DNA of 64,000 bases from Clostridium sp. HBUAS56010 (GTDB lineage: Bacteria > Bacillota > Clostridia > Lachnospirales > Lachnospiraceae): positions 40,531-104,530 of the forward strand of contig NZ_SULJ01000005.1 of the NCBI RefSeq assembly GCF_007115105.1, given 5' to 3'. Positions 18,848 through 27,203 of the stretch are shown piece by piece; within the stretch, counting starts at the first letter, position 1, and the number at the start of each line of letters is the position of its first letter. Made by a program: the position numbers and the translations under genes. The notes under the pieces were generated by a model that was given only the letters and a program-made list of their open reading frames with translations, ran no database searches and was not told where the DNA came from.

Positions 18848-19096
18848 CTATAATTTTGCTATAATCTTTTCTGCTTCCTTCTGGCTGATTTCCTCCACAA
18901 GTTCCATGATGCTTGTATTTCCAGTCTTATATGGTGATTTCGCTGGCTCTGATTCATCAAATCCCATGATTCTATCCATTAAGACATTATCATTATCCAC
19001 GACCCAGCCTTTGCCCGGCTTATACAAATAGGGGACATAATCTTCTTCCTTCCCCAACAGATCCAAATCATTGATGCGATAATATGTCACACTCAT
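18848..19096 (-). CDS. Small acidic protein, candidate immunity to the MuF toxin domain
   Basis: 82 residues (MSVTYYRINDLDLLGKEEDY, then VPYLYKPGKGWVVDND and a MELVEEISQKEAEKI helix). Its ATG overlaps the stop of the minor head gene (4-base overlap), so it is translationally coupled to it. Small acidic proteins with this YYR...W...EEIS.xEA layout are commonly found next to secreted toxins. I infer an antitoxin/immunity role for the RelA/SpoT-like domain encoded just upstream. No family named with confidence. Confidence 0.6.
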   Translation of the reverse strand: MSVTYYRINDLDLLGKEEDYVPYLYKPGKGWVVDNDNVLMDRIMGFDESEPAKSPYKTGNTSIMELVEEISQKEAEKIIAKL

Positions 19097-20778
19097 TTAT
19101 TTTTCACCTCTTCGATATTTGCTGGTATCTCCATGCCTCGTGACTGCTCCATCATCTTTCTTCTAAGTGCAATAGCTTCCGGAGAAGAAGCACTTAACAG
19201 CCTCCACGCTTCATAATCCTTGTGCATTCGATCCTTTACGCCGTAGCTTTCAGGAGTGTGGAATTGCACCTCAAAGTCTTGATACCCCTTACCTTTCGGA
19301 TCTTGCAGCCTAAACGTACAATTAATGCCGTTATAAGGATTCCCTTTATTGTGCCAGAAATTCTTTACCTTTACAAGTTCATATCCTTTTCCCTGCAATG
19401 CTCCCGTAATATTCTTATATGAATTTACAAGGGTTAAGGGATTGTCCTGGTAAGTATAACGTATCACATCATTGGTGGAGGTAATTGTATCCTTTATCCT
19501 TTGAGGATCAAGGCTGTGTTCGCTTTCCGTCCCTACTTTTCGCAGGAAAGAATCTTTTGCTTTTAACCGGTATTCCAAGCCCGACATAGGTACTCCGGTA
19601 TTCTTGGATATCTGTGTCAGATCAGCAGTGATGGCCGGCTCTTTAACAATAATCTTGTTGTATGCATTGGTCTTACGGTAAAGCACCTGCGCACTCTTCC
19701 AGCCCTCACCATCATTATACTTCAGTTCGCGGAATTTTTCAAAGTTTTTCGGTACATCATTTCCAAGTAACGCCCGGTATCGTTCATGCTGCTTGTAATC
19801 ACTAAGGAGCTTCTGCCGGTTGCGGATCTTCTCTTTATAGGCAGCGATCTGCTTCTTGCTTCTGGGATCCACTGTAACAGGGTTTTTACTGAAGTTTGAA
19901 AAGTCCTTATCTCTCTGGATCTGGGCCTCGCTCTTACCGATGGTAGTATACTTGACCAGAGCATGAAGACAGTTCGGGTGGATATTCAAGTATGTATTGC
20001 TCAAGTCATTGCTACCGTTAGGATCAATCTTGCCGAAAGCAGACGCCAACGGAGGATAATCCGGGTTTGTTCCTGATCTGCTATAAACCCGCCCTTCCAA
20101 CGGTGCGCATATTGGACAGGTACTGCCGATCTTAACAATACGGTATAGATCGTGGTCTGGATCTGCTGTTAATATGGCAGATACTTCGGCCTGTCTGGCC
20201 GTTGCCCTGGTAGCCATGTTACAGTAATCCTGTAAGCCCCAATTACGCCCGGCCTTATCTGTAAAGGCTGTTATTTCTGCGGAACGTAACTCCTTCGCCA
20301 TACTGACTGCAGCTTTGCCTGATCCATACCCCGCGGCCCTTGCCTCGGCCACTGACGTTAAAGCTGCTTCTCTTATCTTGTCAGCCTCTCGCCTGCCAAC
20401 TTGAAACGCTTCTTCGATGTTCTTCTGAGAAGTGACGGAAGCCTCCACAATATCGCCCAGAAGATTGTTTGAAAGTTGCTGGACGATTCCAAGCTGAGAA
20501 GCACTAAGCCCGGCAGCATTCTTGTATCCATTGGCTGCCGCTTCGGACTTATAAAATATCTTCTCAATCATAACCGGAACATAGTTCCAGCTTTCGTCCA
20601 CCATCTCCTGCAGGATCTTCTGAGTACGGTTCAAAGCCGCAACTTCTGCATAATCAACATATTCTTGACTGCGCTTCCGGTTGATTTCTGCGATCAATTG
20701 CTGTTCTGTTTTCAGGAAAAGCATCCGGAGGTAAGTGGTTTCATCTTTGCTATCAGGCGGCCTGATCATTTGTGGCAT
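19093..20778 (-). CDS. MuF/minor head protein fused to a RelA/SpoT-like C-terminal domain
   Basis: 561 residues in two parts. Residues 1-280 are a phage minor head (MuF/Phage_min_cap2) protein: helical, with the TCPICAPLEGRVYSRSG motif (220-236) and NIHPNCLHAL (265-274), a probable zinc-type Cys/His pair. Residues 395-530 look like a RelA/SpoT nucleotidyltransferase: YRLKAKDSFLRKV (R404, K406, K408, K414), NDVIRY (D437, R440, Y441), PYNGIN (Y482, G484, N486) and FEVQFHTPES (E503, Q505, H507). These correspond to the ATP/G-loop Arg/Lys, Mg-binding Asp, stacking Tyr and catalytic Glu of (p)ppGpp/toxSAS enzymes. MuF-linked toxins are known in temperate Firmicute phages; this combination is my inference. 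The domain is dispensable for head assembly in related phages. Confidence 0.8.
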   Translation of the reverse strand: MPQMIRPPDSKDETTYLRMLFLKTEQQLIAEINRKRSQEYVDYAEVAALNRTQKILQEMVDESWNYVPVMIEKIFYKSEAAANGYKNAAGLSASQLGIVQQLSNNLLGDIVEASVTSQKNIEEAFQVGRREADKIREAALTSVAEARAAGYGSGKAAVSMAKELRSAEITAFTDKAGRNWGLQDYCNMATRATARQAEVSAILTADPDHDLYRIVKIGSTCPICAPLEGRVYSRSGTNPDYPPLASAFGKIDPNGSNDLSNTYLNIHPNCLHALVKYTTIGKSEAQIQRDKDFSNFSKNPVTVDPRSKKQIAAYKEKIRNRQKLLSDYKQHERYRALLGNDVPKNFEKFRELKYNDGEGWKSAQVLYRKTNAYNKIIVKEPAITADLTQISKNTGVPMSGLEYRLKAKDSFLRKVGTESEHSLDPQRIKDTITSTNDVIRYTYQDNPLTLVNSYKNITGALQGKGYELVKVKNFWHNKGNPYNGINCTFRLQDPKGKGYQDFEVQFHTPESYGVKDRMHKDYEAWRLLSASSPEAIALRRKMMEQSRGMEIPANIEEVKNK

Positions 20779-22211
20779 TACTCTTCCTCCTCCTCAAATG
20801 TCTGGGGAAGCGTAAGCCCGGCCAACGAATCCCCCATAACCTTGTAATCGGAATAGGTCTTACCTTTGGCAGCCTTAATGGCTTCATCGGAAATGGTACT
20901 GTACATACCGGTTTCATCGGCCAGGGCCTTAAGCTCCTTCTGAGCGGTGGCAGCGTCAATCAGATCGCTTTGATATACCGTCACAACCGCCTGGGACTTC
21001 TTCTCCACGATATCTGCAATCTCACTGGAATCCGGCGTCTGCAATGGTGGAAAGTCAATGTCCAGATCATCAGGGACAGCGCCCCAAGCTGACAGCAACA
21101 TAACTGGAAGAATCTTTTCAAGCAATGGCCGGAACTGGTTTTCTCTTAGCCCGTCGATGTAGTCATAATAGTTGTTCATGTCGCTTTCACCTGTAGAATT
21201 CATACCTGCGGGCGAACGTCCGAACAGCTTGGTCACTGGCGTTCTGGCGGCTCCGGCAACGTCCATCATGACCCGGTCGTAAACATCAGCCAATCCGGTG
21301 AAAGTGTACTGTGTATTGTGCATGACATCACCTTTATTGATGAGACGCATACCGAAATTACTTTCCAGCACACTCTGAGCCTGTAAGGTCTGCCAGAAAC
21401 GGCGCTGGGCCTCTGCATTATTAACAGCAAGCATCTGATCCATGGAATCCGTCTCCATGGTGTTTACATTTGCCCGAAACGTCAACGCCGCTATATTGGA
21501 AGAAACATTATCCCTTTTTACTACTTCACTGTATATGGCTTCAATTTCTGACTCGCCCCAATACTGCTCTGCTATCCTCTCGTTATAAGGCAGCTCTCTT
21601 CCTGAAAATCGTATCACCCAGCTATGATGAACCTGAGACACTAAAGCTCCACTTTCTTCGTCCCTGATCGTGTAATAAGCAGGGAATCCAAAGTCAGGAT
21701 CGGACGGATCTGTAACGATCCCCATCTCCGGATAGATACCGCTCCACCGATCAAGTATCTGTAATCCCAGGAATGTCCCAGGGAGAATCAAGTCATAGTC
21801 CAGAGGCTTTGATAGATCGTCCTGGCCCTTTACCATGATGATTGCGGCAGCTCCACCATAAAGCCTGCCCCAGTACATTCCTTCAAGGATTGACTTTCTT
21901 AAGTGCGTCTTCCTTTCCAGGCGTTGTAGGGCGTCGATTCGCTCCGGTGCTACGTTACTCTTTACTGTGTACCACTTGCGGACCATATCCTCCGGAATCG
22001 TCGATATGATATTCTGTACGATCCAGTTATCCCGGTAAAGGCTTGTAAGTAGTTGGTAGTTCTGAGTCATGCGGGTAAGCGGGTACTGCGTCGCCTGTAA
22101 AAGATCCTGCGTCCCGTAGCCCAGCCTTGCGATCGGGTTTGAAAAGGCATCGTTTACAGGTGCTTTATTATCCGCCCGTATCTGCGGGCGGTTTCGTTTC
22201 GGTCTTGCCAT
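20778..22211 (-). CDS. Phage portal protein (DUF1073 / Phage_portal_3)
   Basis: 477 residues. DNWIVQNIISTIPEDMVRKW, YWGRLYGGAAAIIM, RSPAGMNSTGESDMNNYYDY and ENQFRPLLEKILPVMLLSAW are portal signatures of the DUF1073 type (databases may label the family Acb1-like because a portal-like domain is shared; no phosphodiesterase motif is seen here). It forms the dodecameric DNA gate. It ends in a run of Glu and its stop overlaps the minor head start. Confidence 0.9.
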   Translation of the reverse strand: MARPKRNRPQIRADNKAPVNDAFSNPIARLGYGTQDLLQATQYPLTRMTQNYQLLTSLYRDNWIVQNIISTIPEDMVRKWYTVKSNVAPERIDALQRLERKTHLRKSILEGMYWGRLYGGAAAIIMVKGQDDLSKPLDYDLILPGTFLGLQILDRWSGIYPEMGIVTDPSDPDFGFPAYYTIRDEESGALVSQVHHSWVIRFSGRELPYNERIAEQYWGESEIEAIYSEVVKRDNVSSNIAALTFRANVNTMETDSMDQMLAVNNAEAQRRFWQTLQAQSVLESNFGMRLINKGDVMHNTQYTFTGLADVYDRVMMDVAGAARTPVTKLFGRSPAGMNSTGESDMNNYYDYIDGLRENQFRPLLEKILPVMLLSAWGAVPDDLDIDFPPLQTPDSSEIADIVEKKSQAVVTVYQSDLIDAATAQKELKALADETGMYSTISDEAIKAAKGKTYSDYKVMGDSLAGLTLPQTFEEEEE

Positions 22212-22220
22212 AAGTTCCTC

Positions 22221-22358
22221 CTACGATCTTGTAATAGATACCGCTGCTATCATTGTTAATATGGTGAAGTACAATCCATACACAGCGTCACCTTGATTGA
22301 ATTCGCATAAAGCAAAAAATGCACAAAGAATAAACCAAATAGGTGCAAATAATCTCAT
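22221..22358 (-). CDS. Small two-helix membrane protein between terminase and portal
   Basis: 45 residues, MRLFAPIWFILCAFFALCEF then a loop and GLYFTILTMIAAVSITRS. Two hydrophobic segments fill nearly the whole protein. Its ATG overlaps the terminase stop (ATGA), and the portal SD lies just after its stop, so it is probably translated by coupling. Function unknown; a membrane role during infection or a small superinfection factor is possible. Confidence 0.6.
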   Translation of the reverse strand: MRLFAPIWFILCAFFALCEFNQGDAVYGLYFTILTMIAAVSITRS

Positions 22359-23674
22359 TGAACATTCCTCCTCCATTTCGGTAATTTTGTCATGCAATAG
22401 TATCGCAGGGCATCAGGACCGTGATCTCTCTGTTTAATCGGTTTTTCTTCTCCATTCAGCGCCGCTTTTGCGTCCCAAATATAAGATTGCAGTTCTGCAA
22501 TTAATCCTAAGCACCGTTCATGTATTCTCAATTTTCCTGATTGAAATAAAGAAGCAACTACACGGATTCCGTCAAGCACTTCGTTATCAGCAGGTTTTAC
22601 AATGTATCCTCGTCCTCTCAGTTCTGTAATGAAACTGGCTGCCGAGGGATCCGCCACAATGTCGCACTGCAGATCAGGGTTATCCCCCATGAAGGAAACC
22701 ATATCATTGCCGTACTGACTGTCTGTTTTCTGTATCTGCTCCACTCGACTGTCCCACCGGTATTCCCGATCCACCCAGATAGTATCCCCATCGTCGTAGA
22801 TGTCCAGATATACGCAGGGGTTTGTTGTACCGTAATCCAGCGCAATGGTACGGGTGGACAGATATTCAAGCCCTTTGGGACGTGTCTCATCGTTGTAAAC
22901 ATTCCGGACTGAATTGAAAACAGTGTAAATAAGACCCTCTACTACAAGTCTCATTCCCTTGATATCTCGCTGGTACCATATACTCTTTTCATCGTACCGA
23001 CTTTCAATCGCTCGTAGGCGTTCTTCGGTGATATTGATATTATCGTAAATGGTACAATGCATGTAATTGTATCCACCTGGAAACTTTCCAGACTCTTCTT
23101 GCGCCTGATATTTGTCAATATATTCTTTGTAGATAGGCGCGTTTGGATTGTCAGGGTTTAAATCCCAGAATACCTTTAAACGTTTGGCCGCAAGCTGCCG
23201 GTTAAATGCCTCCTTGATTGTATTGTCATGGTGGAGGTTTACCTCAGTAGCAATCCACATCCCATAAGAGTTACCTCGAATCTTTTTAAAACTGTCTTCC
23301 TTGGCTGCTCCTGAAAAAATGATGATCTTCTGCTTTCCTTTAGTATCCGGCCCCTTGACAAACAATGCTTCGTTATCCTTATACTTCCCCCAGTGGCATT
23401 GTCCACGAAAGATCCATTCAAGCCCGAAGCCGTTCGCATCACCGATATTTAACTTAGCATTACCTACCGTGGAACCAGTAGCCAAATGAATACGGTCCGG
23501 TGTGGTCTTAAGTTCGTGAGCAAAGGCAAATACGTTGTCAACCGTTTTACCCGCACGCACGGCCCCCTCAGCTACGTTATAGGCAGACTTAGCACATCTA
23601 CGTATATAATCCTTATGTTTTTCAGAAAAGTTGAAAGGGATCGTTTTCTTTCGGACATATCTATTCACTGCCAT
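22355..23674 (-). CDS. Terminase large subunit (PBSX/Terminase_6 type)
   Basis: Start chosen at ATG 23674 (MAVNRYVRKKTIPFNFSEKH) behind GAGGGTGA. The ATPase Walker A GAVRAGKT is at residues 37-44, with the coupling IATEVNLHH after the Walker B strand. The C-terminal RNase-H-like nuclease shows TIALDYGTTNPC and the DPSAASF and DHGPDALRY acidic sites. It packages DNA into the prohead with the small subunit whose gene overlaps it. Confidence 0.94.
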   Translation of the reverse strand: MAVNRYVRKKTIPFNFSEKHKDYIRRCAKSAYNVAEGAVRAGKTVDNVFAFAHELKTTPDRIHLATGSTVGNAKLNIGDANGFGLEWIFRGQCHWGKYKDNEALFVKGPDTKGKQKIIIFSGAAKEDSFKKIRGNSYGMWIATEVNLHHDNTIKEAFNRQLAAKRLKVFWDLNPDNPNAPIYKEYIDKYQAQEESGKFPGGYNYMHCTIYDNINITEERLRAIESRYDEKSIWYQRDIKGMRLVVEGLIYTVFNSVRNVYNDETRPKGLEYLSTRTIALDYGTTNPCVYLDIYDDGDTIWVDREYRWDSRVEQIQKTDSQYGNDMVSFMGDNPDLQCDIVADPSAASFITELRGRGYIVKPADNEVLDGIRVVASLFQSGKLRIHERCLGLIAELQSYIWDAKAALNGEEKPIKQRDHGPDALRYYCMTKLPKWRRNVQ

Positions 23675-24371
23675 AGATATCACCCTCTATCTCTTCGATA
23701 TCCTCTATTTCACTGTTGTTACCCGTCAGCTTATCCGTCTGAGCCTTAATCTGAGCTATCCGGGCTTTCTGCTCCTCGCTTGCGATCTCCCAATCCTTAT
23801 GTAACATCTCATCATACTGTTTGATCATAGACCGAAGCTCTGACTGCGCTCGGGCCTGTGCTTGCATGAAACTTGCCTGCTTATCCCAGGCTTGCTGCAC
23901 TTCCCATTTCTCCCCGAACACATTGCCGTCTTTTCTTTCGATACGTTCAATGGTCTTATCCTCTTGATCTTTCACATACATAATCTGCTGAGCCCGGATA
24001 ATGGCAGCATAGGCAATCTGGATCTGATCCCAGAGGATATCCAAGGGATTGATAGTCATGTTGTTTACGATCTCTAGAGTTTCAGGAGGGAGGTACTTAG
24101 AAAACAAACCGTGCTTTTCCGCATTCCTGTTGTTTTCCGGTGCTGCCCCTCCCTTATTTCCAACAGCATTTTTATTGCCCCTTGGGGGCCCTTTCTTATG
24201 CGAACGTTCGCTTTTCTTATCCGAACGTTCGCTTTCCCACTTGTGAGTTGATTTCCAACGGCGGACCGTCCCCTCCGGGAGATTTAGTTGACTTGCAATT
24301 TCAACCAATTTCAAACCTTTCAGGTACATGGCCTTTGCCTGCTCTATTCTTTCATCTGGCGCTCTGGCCAT
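23661..24371 (-). CDS. Terminase small subunit
   Basis: 236 residues. The N-terminal helix-turn-helix (ERIEQAKAMYLKGLKLVEIA, then LPEGTVRRWKSTHKW) and the GNKNAVGNKGGAAPENNRNA linker are those of PBSX-family small terminases. The C-terminus is a coiled-coil region. It recognises the packaging site and recruits the large subunit, whose start lies inside this gene. Confidence 0.92.
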   Translation of the reverse strand: MARAPDERIEQAKAMYLKGLKLVEIASQLNLPEGTVRRWKSTHKWESERSDKKSERSHKKGPPRGNKNAVGNKGGAAPENNRNAEKHGLFSKYLPPETLEIVNNMTINPLDILWDQIQIAYAAIIRAQQIMYVKDQEDKTIERIERKDGNVFGEKWEVQQAWDKQASFMQAQARAQSELRSMIKQYDEMLHKDWEIASEEQKARIAQIKAQTDKLTGNNSEIEDIEEIEGDIYGSE

Positions 24372-24410
24372 GCTTCTTCACCTCGCTTATGTTTGTTTTG
24401 GGTATTAAAA

Positions 24411-24436
24411 AAGAGACACCTGGGTGGGTGCCTCTT
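24411..24436 (-). terminator. Terminator, first copy of repeated GGGTGGGTGCCTCTTAA
   Basis: On the minus strand AAGAGGCACC and GGTGTCTCTT pair around CACCCA and a T run follows. It lies upstream of the small terminase and ends transcription from the 24458-24751 gene. The 17 bases at 24422-24438 recur at 24861-24877. Confidence 0.65.
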
Positions 24437-24457
24437 AATAAACTGCTATTGCGATGT

Positions 24458-24751
24458 TTATACATTTCTGGCTTTCATGTAATCTAATTGATACGTTAGC
24501 GCTGCTATTTTTTCTCTGGTTTCCTTAATTTTACCTTCAAGATTTATAATGTTTTGCTCGGCTTCTTCGATTCCTGAAACTATATATTTATTATTCCCCA
24601 TGCTAACATCAAACGCATCGTTTCTTAAATCATATAACATTGCTCTTCTTGCCTTTTCTAAATCAAGCTCATCTATTGCCTCTTTTAATGTATCTGACTC
24701 ATCTTCGCGTTGGCTTGTAATTCTTCTTAATAGCACCTTTAAATCTAACAT
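24458..24751 (-). CDS. Small coiled-coil hypothetical protein
   Basis: 97 residues, almost wholly helical and charged (LLRRITSQREDESDTLKEAI, ENIINLEGKIKETREKIAAL-like end). The AAGGAGG site precedes the ATG. It is an insert between the terminase and NDT-like genes, bordered by two copies of a 17-base repeat. Not recognised. Confidence 0.6.
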   Translation of the reverse strand: MLDLKVLLRRITSQREDESDTLKEAIDELDLEKARRAMLYDLRNDAFDVSMGNNKYIVSGIEEAEQNIINLEGKIKETREKIAALTYQLDYMKARNV

Positions 24752-24860
24752 ATACAGTCCTCCTTGGTATTTTCTTTCATCATACCATTGGCAAAAACAA
24801 AAAGAAACGTCTATTGCTCGACAAAGTTCGACAGGTATTACTTTAAGGAATAGGGACGCC

Positions 24861-24877
24861 GGGTGGGTGCCTCTTAA
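24861..24877. repeat. Second copy of GGGTGGGTGCCTCTTAA
   Basis: An exact 17-base duplicate of 24422-24438. Here the matching hairpin arm is degraded (GGGACGCC), so termination would be weaker. The pair brackets the 24458-24751 gene and the end of the NDT-like gene. Confidence 0.6.
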
Positions 24878-25740
24878 ATATCAAAATGCTTTTCTTTGTA
24901 CACTTTAATCTGGTCTAAATAACTATCAAGTGTATTAATTAGCTTTAGTCTAACATCTGGGTTCATATCAAGTTCTTCTACTTTGCGCCTATATTTCAAA
25001 ATTATTAAGGTTAACCTTTTAAATACTGCCTGTGAGCTTTTATTTTTTAAAGCTTCCTCCACTTCTGAGTCCAATCTTAAAACACTTAGGACAATATTGT
25101 CAATTTTATTATCTGGGTATACCAATTCATCATTCTTTAGTCTTCTAACTTGTTTGAGTTGAGTTAATTCTGCCATTATTCTTTCCAACATTATTTCAGT
25201 CTTCTCATTCCCCGAAAGGTTTTCTTCTGGAAAACTAGCTTCACTAGCTTTTACAATCTTAACCAATGAGTGCGTTTTCCCATCTCTTGTTTCTATTAGT
25301 GCTCGGGTTATATTTTCTCTTGCCGCAAGCACGCTTTCGTACAATCTATCACTGTTGTAAGGAATCGTACTAATGCCGCTAACATCAAATATTCTTTCCG
25401 TTTTCTCATCCTGAACTAATACCACTGGCTTATCATACGCCTGCCTCAATCCTAATTCATAAAGTACATTTGGGTTTCGGCTACTTAAATCACATAACGC
25501 CATATCGCAATTTTGTATACGCTCAAAAATCTTAAAGATAATTGAATCACAAATATTATCCTCATCCACTCTATCAGGCTTATAGCCCGCGTCTTCAATT
25601 GCAGGTATAAATATTTGTTCATAGATTTTAGTAAAATGTCCTGTAGAATATCCTAATTGATCACTTATAGGCATAATCACAAAACATTTAGGTATATTTT
25701 CATCATTCATATTTTCGCCATTCATATTTTCATTACTCAT
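24874..25740 (-). CDS. Nucleoside deoxyribosyltransferase-like (TIR-like) domain protein
   Basis: About 288 residues. Start chosen at ATG 25740 behind GGGGGAGGG; a TTG at 25746 is possible. The fold signature is CFVIMPISDQLG (residues about 20-31), IYEQIFIPAIEDAGYKPDRVD, CDMALCDLSSRNPNVLYELG and KPVVLVQDE. This pattern belongs to Rossmann-like NDT/TIR-related domains that often act on nucleotides or NAD in bacterial immunity. The C-terminal half is helical. It stands between two terminators, in AT-richer DNA, upstream of the packaging genes. I infer a moron possibly acting in superinfection defence; the substrate is unknown. Confidence 0.72.
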   Translation of the reverse strand: MSNENMNGENMNDENIPKCFVIMPISDQLGYSTGHFTKIYEQIFIPAIEDAGYKPDRVDEDNICDSIIFKIFERIQNCDMALCDLSSRNPNVLYELGLRQAYDKPVVLVQDEKTERIFDVSGISTIPYNSDRLYESVLAARENITRALIETRDGKTHSLVKIVKASEASFPEENLSGNEKTEIMLERIMAELTQLKQVRRLKNDELVYPDNKIDNIVLSVLRLDSEVEEALKNKSSQAVFKRLTLIILKYRRKVEELDMNPDVRLKLINTLDSYLDQIKVYKEKHFDI

Positions 25741-25792
25741 GTACAAGCCCTCCCCCTATTTTTCTTCCATCATACACCATATTTTACCAAAA

Positions 25793-25829
25793 GAAAACAC
25801 CCATCAACATAAAATCAACAGGTGTTTTC
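25793..25829 (-). terminator. Terminator of the early/middle operon
   Basis: Arms GAAAACACC (25793-25801) and GGTGTTTTC (25821-25829). On the minus strand the second arm is followed by T-rich DNA. It closes the operon ending with the late regulator. Confidence 0.65.
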
Positions 25830-25949
25830 AAAAAGGAGAAAATCATTAATTTAAGGGGGCTTCCAAATTTATCTAATTTTGGATAATACTATTATAAATC
25901 GGCCATACGGCCAACGCAAGGCCACGATTTTGCCAAACCTTCGCCAAGC

Positions 25950-26447
25950 CTATTCAAGCACAATCGCATCCGCTCCAAACAAATATACACTTAAAATGAT
26001 TGTACAGTCCCCAATCCAACGCCTCGCCGTTCGTTCTGCATATCCATATTCTTCGGCCATCTGCTCATAGGTCATTTCATCAAGATAGAAATGTTTAAAT
26101 GCATCGTATCTCTCCGGCCACTCCTTCCGGATCATTTCCTCTTCCAGAAGTCCCAGGCACTTATCAATATGTGCAATCATGACAATACTCCGCAGTTTGC
26201 TTTTTATAATGCTATTTATGTAGATATCCTCTGCTGACAATTCCTCCAGATCTTCGCCGTCGTCCACATCCGATAGCTCTGACACACCCTCCCGGACGCT
26301 CTGACATATCCGGTTATAGTTCTCCATCAGCTTCTTGGCGTTCTGGAATACCTTCGCCCGGTTATTCTTTTTCTGAGACTTCTCAAATATTTTCACAGCC
26401 TCCAGGGCTGCTGTTCTAACCATTAACTCCGCTGCTTCTTTTTCCAA
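25950..26447 (-). CDS. Phage late transcription regulator (ArpU/sigma-like HTH)
   Basis: 165 residues. The C-terminal part FYLDEMTYEQMAEEYGYAER followed by TARRWIGD is a sigma70-region-4-like helix-turn-helix. The rest is helical with an acidic middle. Proteins of this size and place, at the end of the early operon just before the terminase, are ArpU-type activators of late genes. Assigned from motif and position. Confidence 0.75.
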   Translation of the reverse strand: MEKEAAELMVRTAALEAVKIFEKSQKKNNRAKVFQNAKKLMENYNRICQSVREGVSELSDVDDGEDLEELSAEDIYINSIIKSKLRSIVMIAHIDKCLGLLEEEMIRKEWPERYDAFKHFYLDEMTYEQMAEEYGYAERTARRWIGDCTIILSVYLFGADAIVLE

Positions 26448-26451
26448 GTAA

Positions 26452-26877
26452 TCACCTCCCCGCTGTCAATCTCTTCTTTGATCTATTCTTTTTCTGCTTA
26501 TACAGTTCCATATATGTCATAGTCACTGTCCTTTTTGGATCTTCAGGTCTGACCAGCTCTACAAGATTACGGTACTTTCTCACAACAACAACTTTACTGG
26601 AATCCTCATAAACAAATTTAGATCCAACCTTTAAGGTCCGCCTAAACTCTTGTAGATCCTGTACCGTAATTTTGGCATCCTCTGGCTGAGTCAATTCCTC
26701 CGGCTTCTCTTCACGCATAGCCTTAAAAGTGTACCGCCCCTTATAGGATCTCCCTTCACGGGCATAATCCCGGACAAGGTGTACGGATACTTGAAGCATT
26801 TCTGCCCATTCCTTAGAAGTGTGCTCTCCTTGATACACCCCGTTGTCATACATTGCATAAGGATATTTTAGCTTCAT
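26452..26877 (-). CDS. Hypothetical phage protein with HTH-like N-terminus
   Basis: 141 residues. YPYAMYDNGVYQGEHTSKEW then AEMLQVSVHLVRDYAREGRS looks like a helix-turn-helix adaptor, followed by a basic beta region and a Lys/Arg-rich tail. It overlaps the preceding gene by 4 bases (ATGA). Function unknown, probably DNA-binding in the early operon. Confidence 0.62.
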   Translation of the reverse strand: MKLKYPYAMYDNGVYQGEHTSKEWAEMLQVSVHLVRDYAREGRSYKGRYTFKAMREEKPEELTQPEDAKITVQDLQEFRRTLKVGSKFVYEDSSKVVVVRKYRNLVELVRPEDPKRTVTMTYMELYKQKKNRSKKRLTAGR

Positions 26878-27188
26878 GACCCACCTTTCACTTTCCGTTG
26901 ATAATAAATCCCGGTACTGAATAAATGCCCTTTTCCATCACAGTCACAATTTTTACGCCCACAATCTATAGGCCAATGTTTACGACATATCAAACAAATC
27001 TTTCCTGGTGCGACTGGACGTATCCCTTCCGGGTGTTGGATTTTCCGTTTTGGCGGCTCCCTCAGACTCCGATCCGGACACAGGCTTGTATATGTATAAG
27101 CTGGATTTGTAGCACTGAAGCTCATAACAGGTGGTGCCTTTAGTATGCTGTCCTGCTTTGCTGCTCTTATAATATCTTCTTTACTCAA
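26874..27188 (-). CDS. Small Cys-rich early protein
   Basis: 104 residues. A CLICRKHWPIDCGRKNCDCD cluster (Cys and His spaced as in a small zinc site) precedes GKGHLFSTGIYY. The N-terminus is Ser/Pro-rich. It is co-transcribed with the HTH protein gene (4-base overlap). Not recognised. Confidence 0.58.
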   Translation of the reverse strand: MSKEDIIRAAKQDSILKAPPVMSFSATNPAYTYTSLCPDRSLREPPKRKIQHPEGIRPVAPGKICLICRKHWPIDCGRKNCDCDGKGHLFSTGIYYQRKVKGGS

Positions 27189-27203
27189 CCTATCTCCCCC
27201 TTT

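Noticed and set aside
20778..22211. Calling the portal an anti-CBASS (Acb1) protein
   Set aside because: The family name in databases comes from shared portal-like sequence; no 2H phosphodiesterase HxT/HxS pair is visible and portal motifs are clear.
23661..24371. Repeat SERSDKKSERSHKK in the small terminase as an unusual insert
   Set aside because: A short charged linker common after the HTH in this family.
26925..27143. Plus-strand ORFs inside minus-strand phage genes
   Set aside because: Shadows of the real genes, without ribosome sites; the same holds for most overlapping frames throughout the phage.
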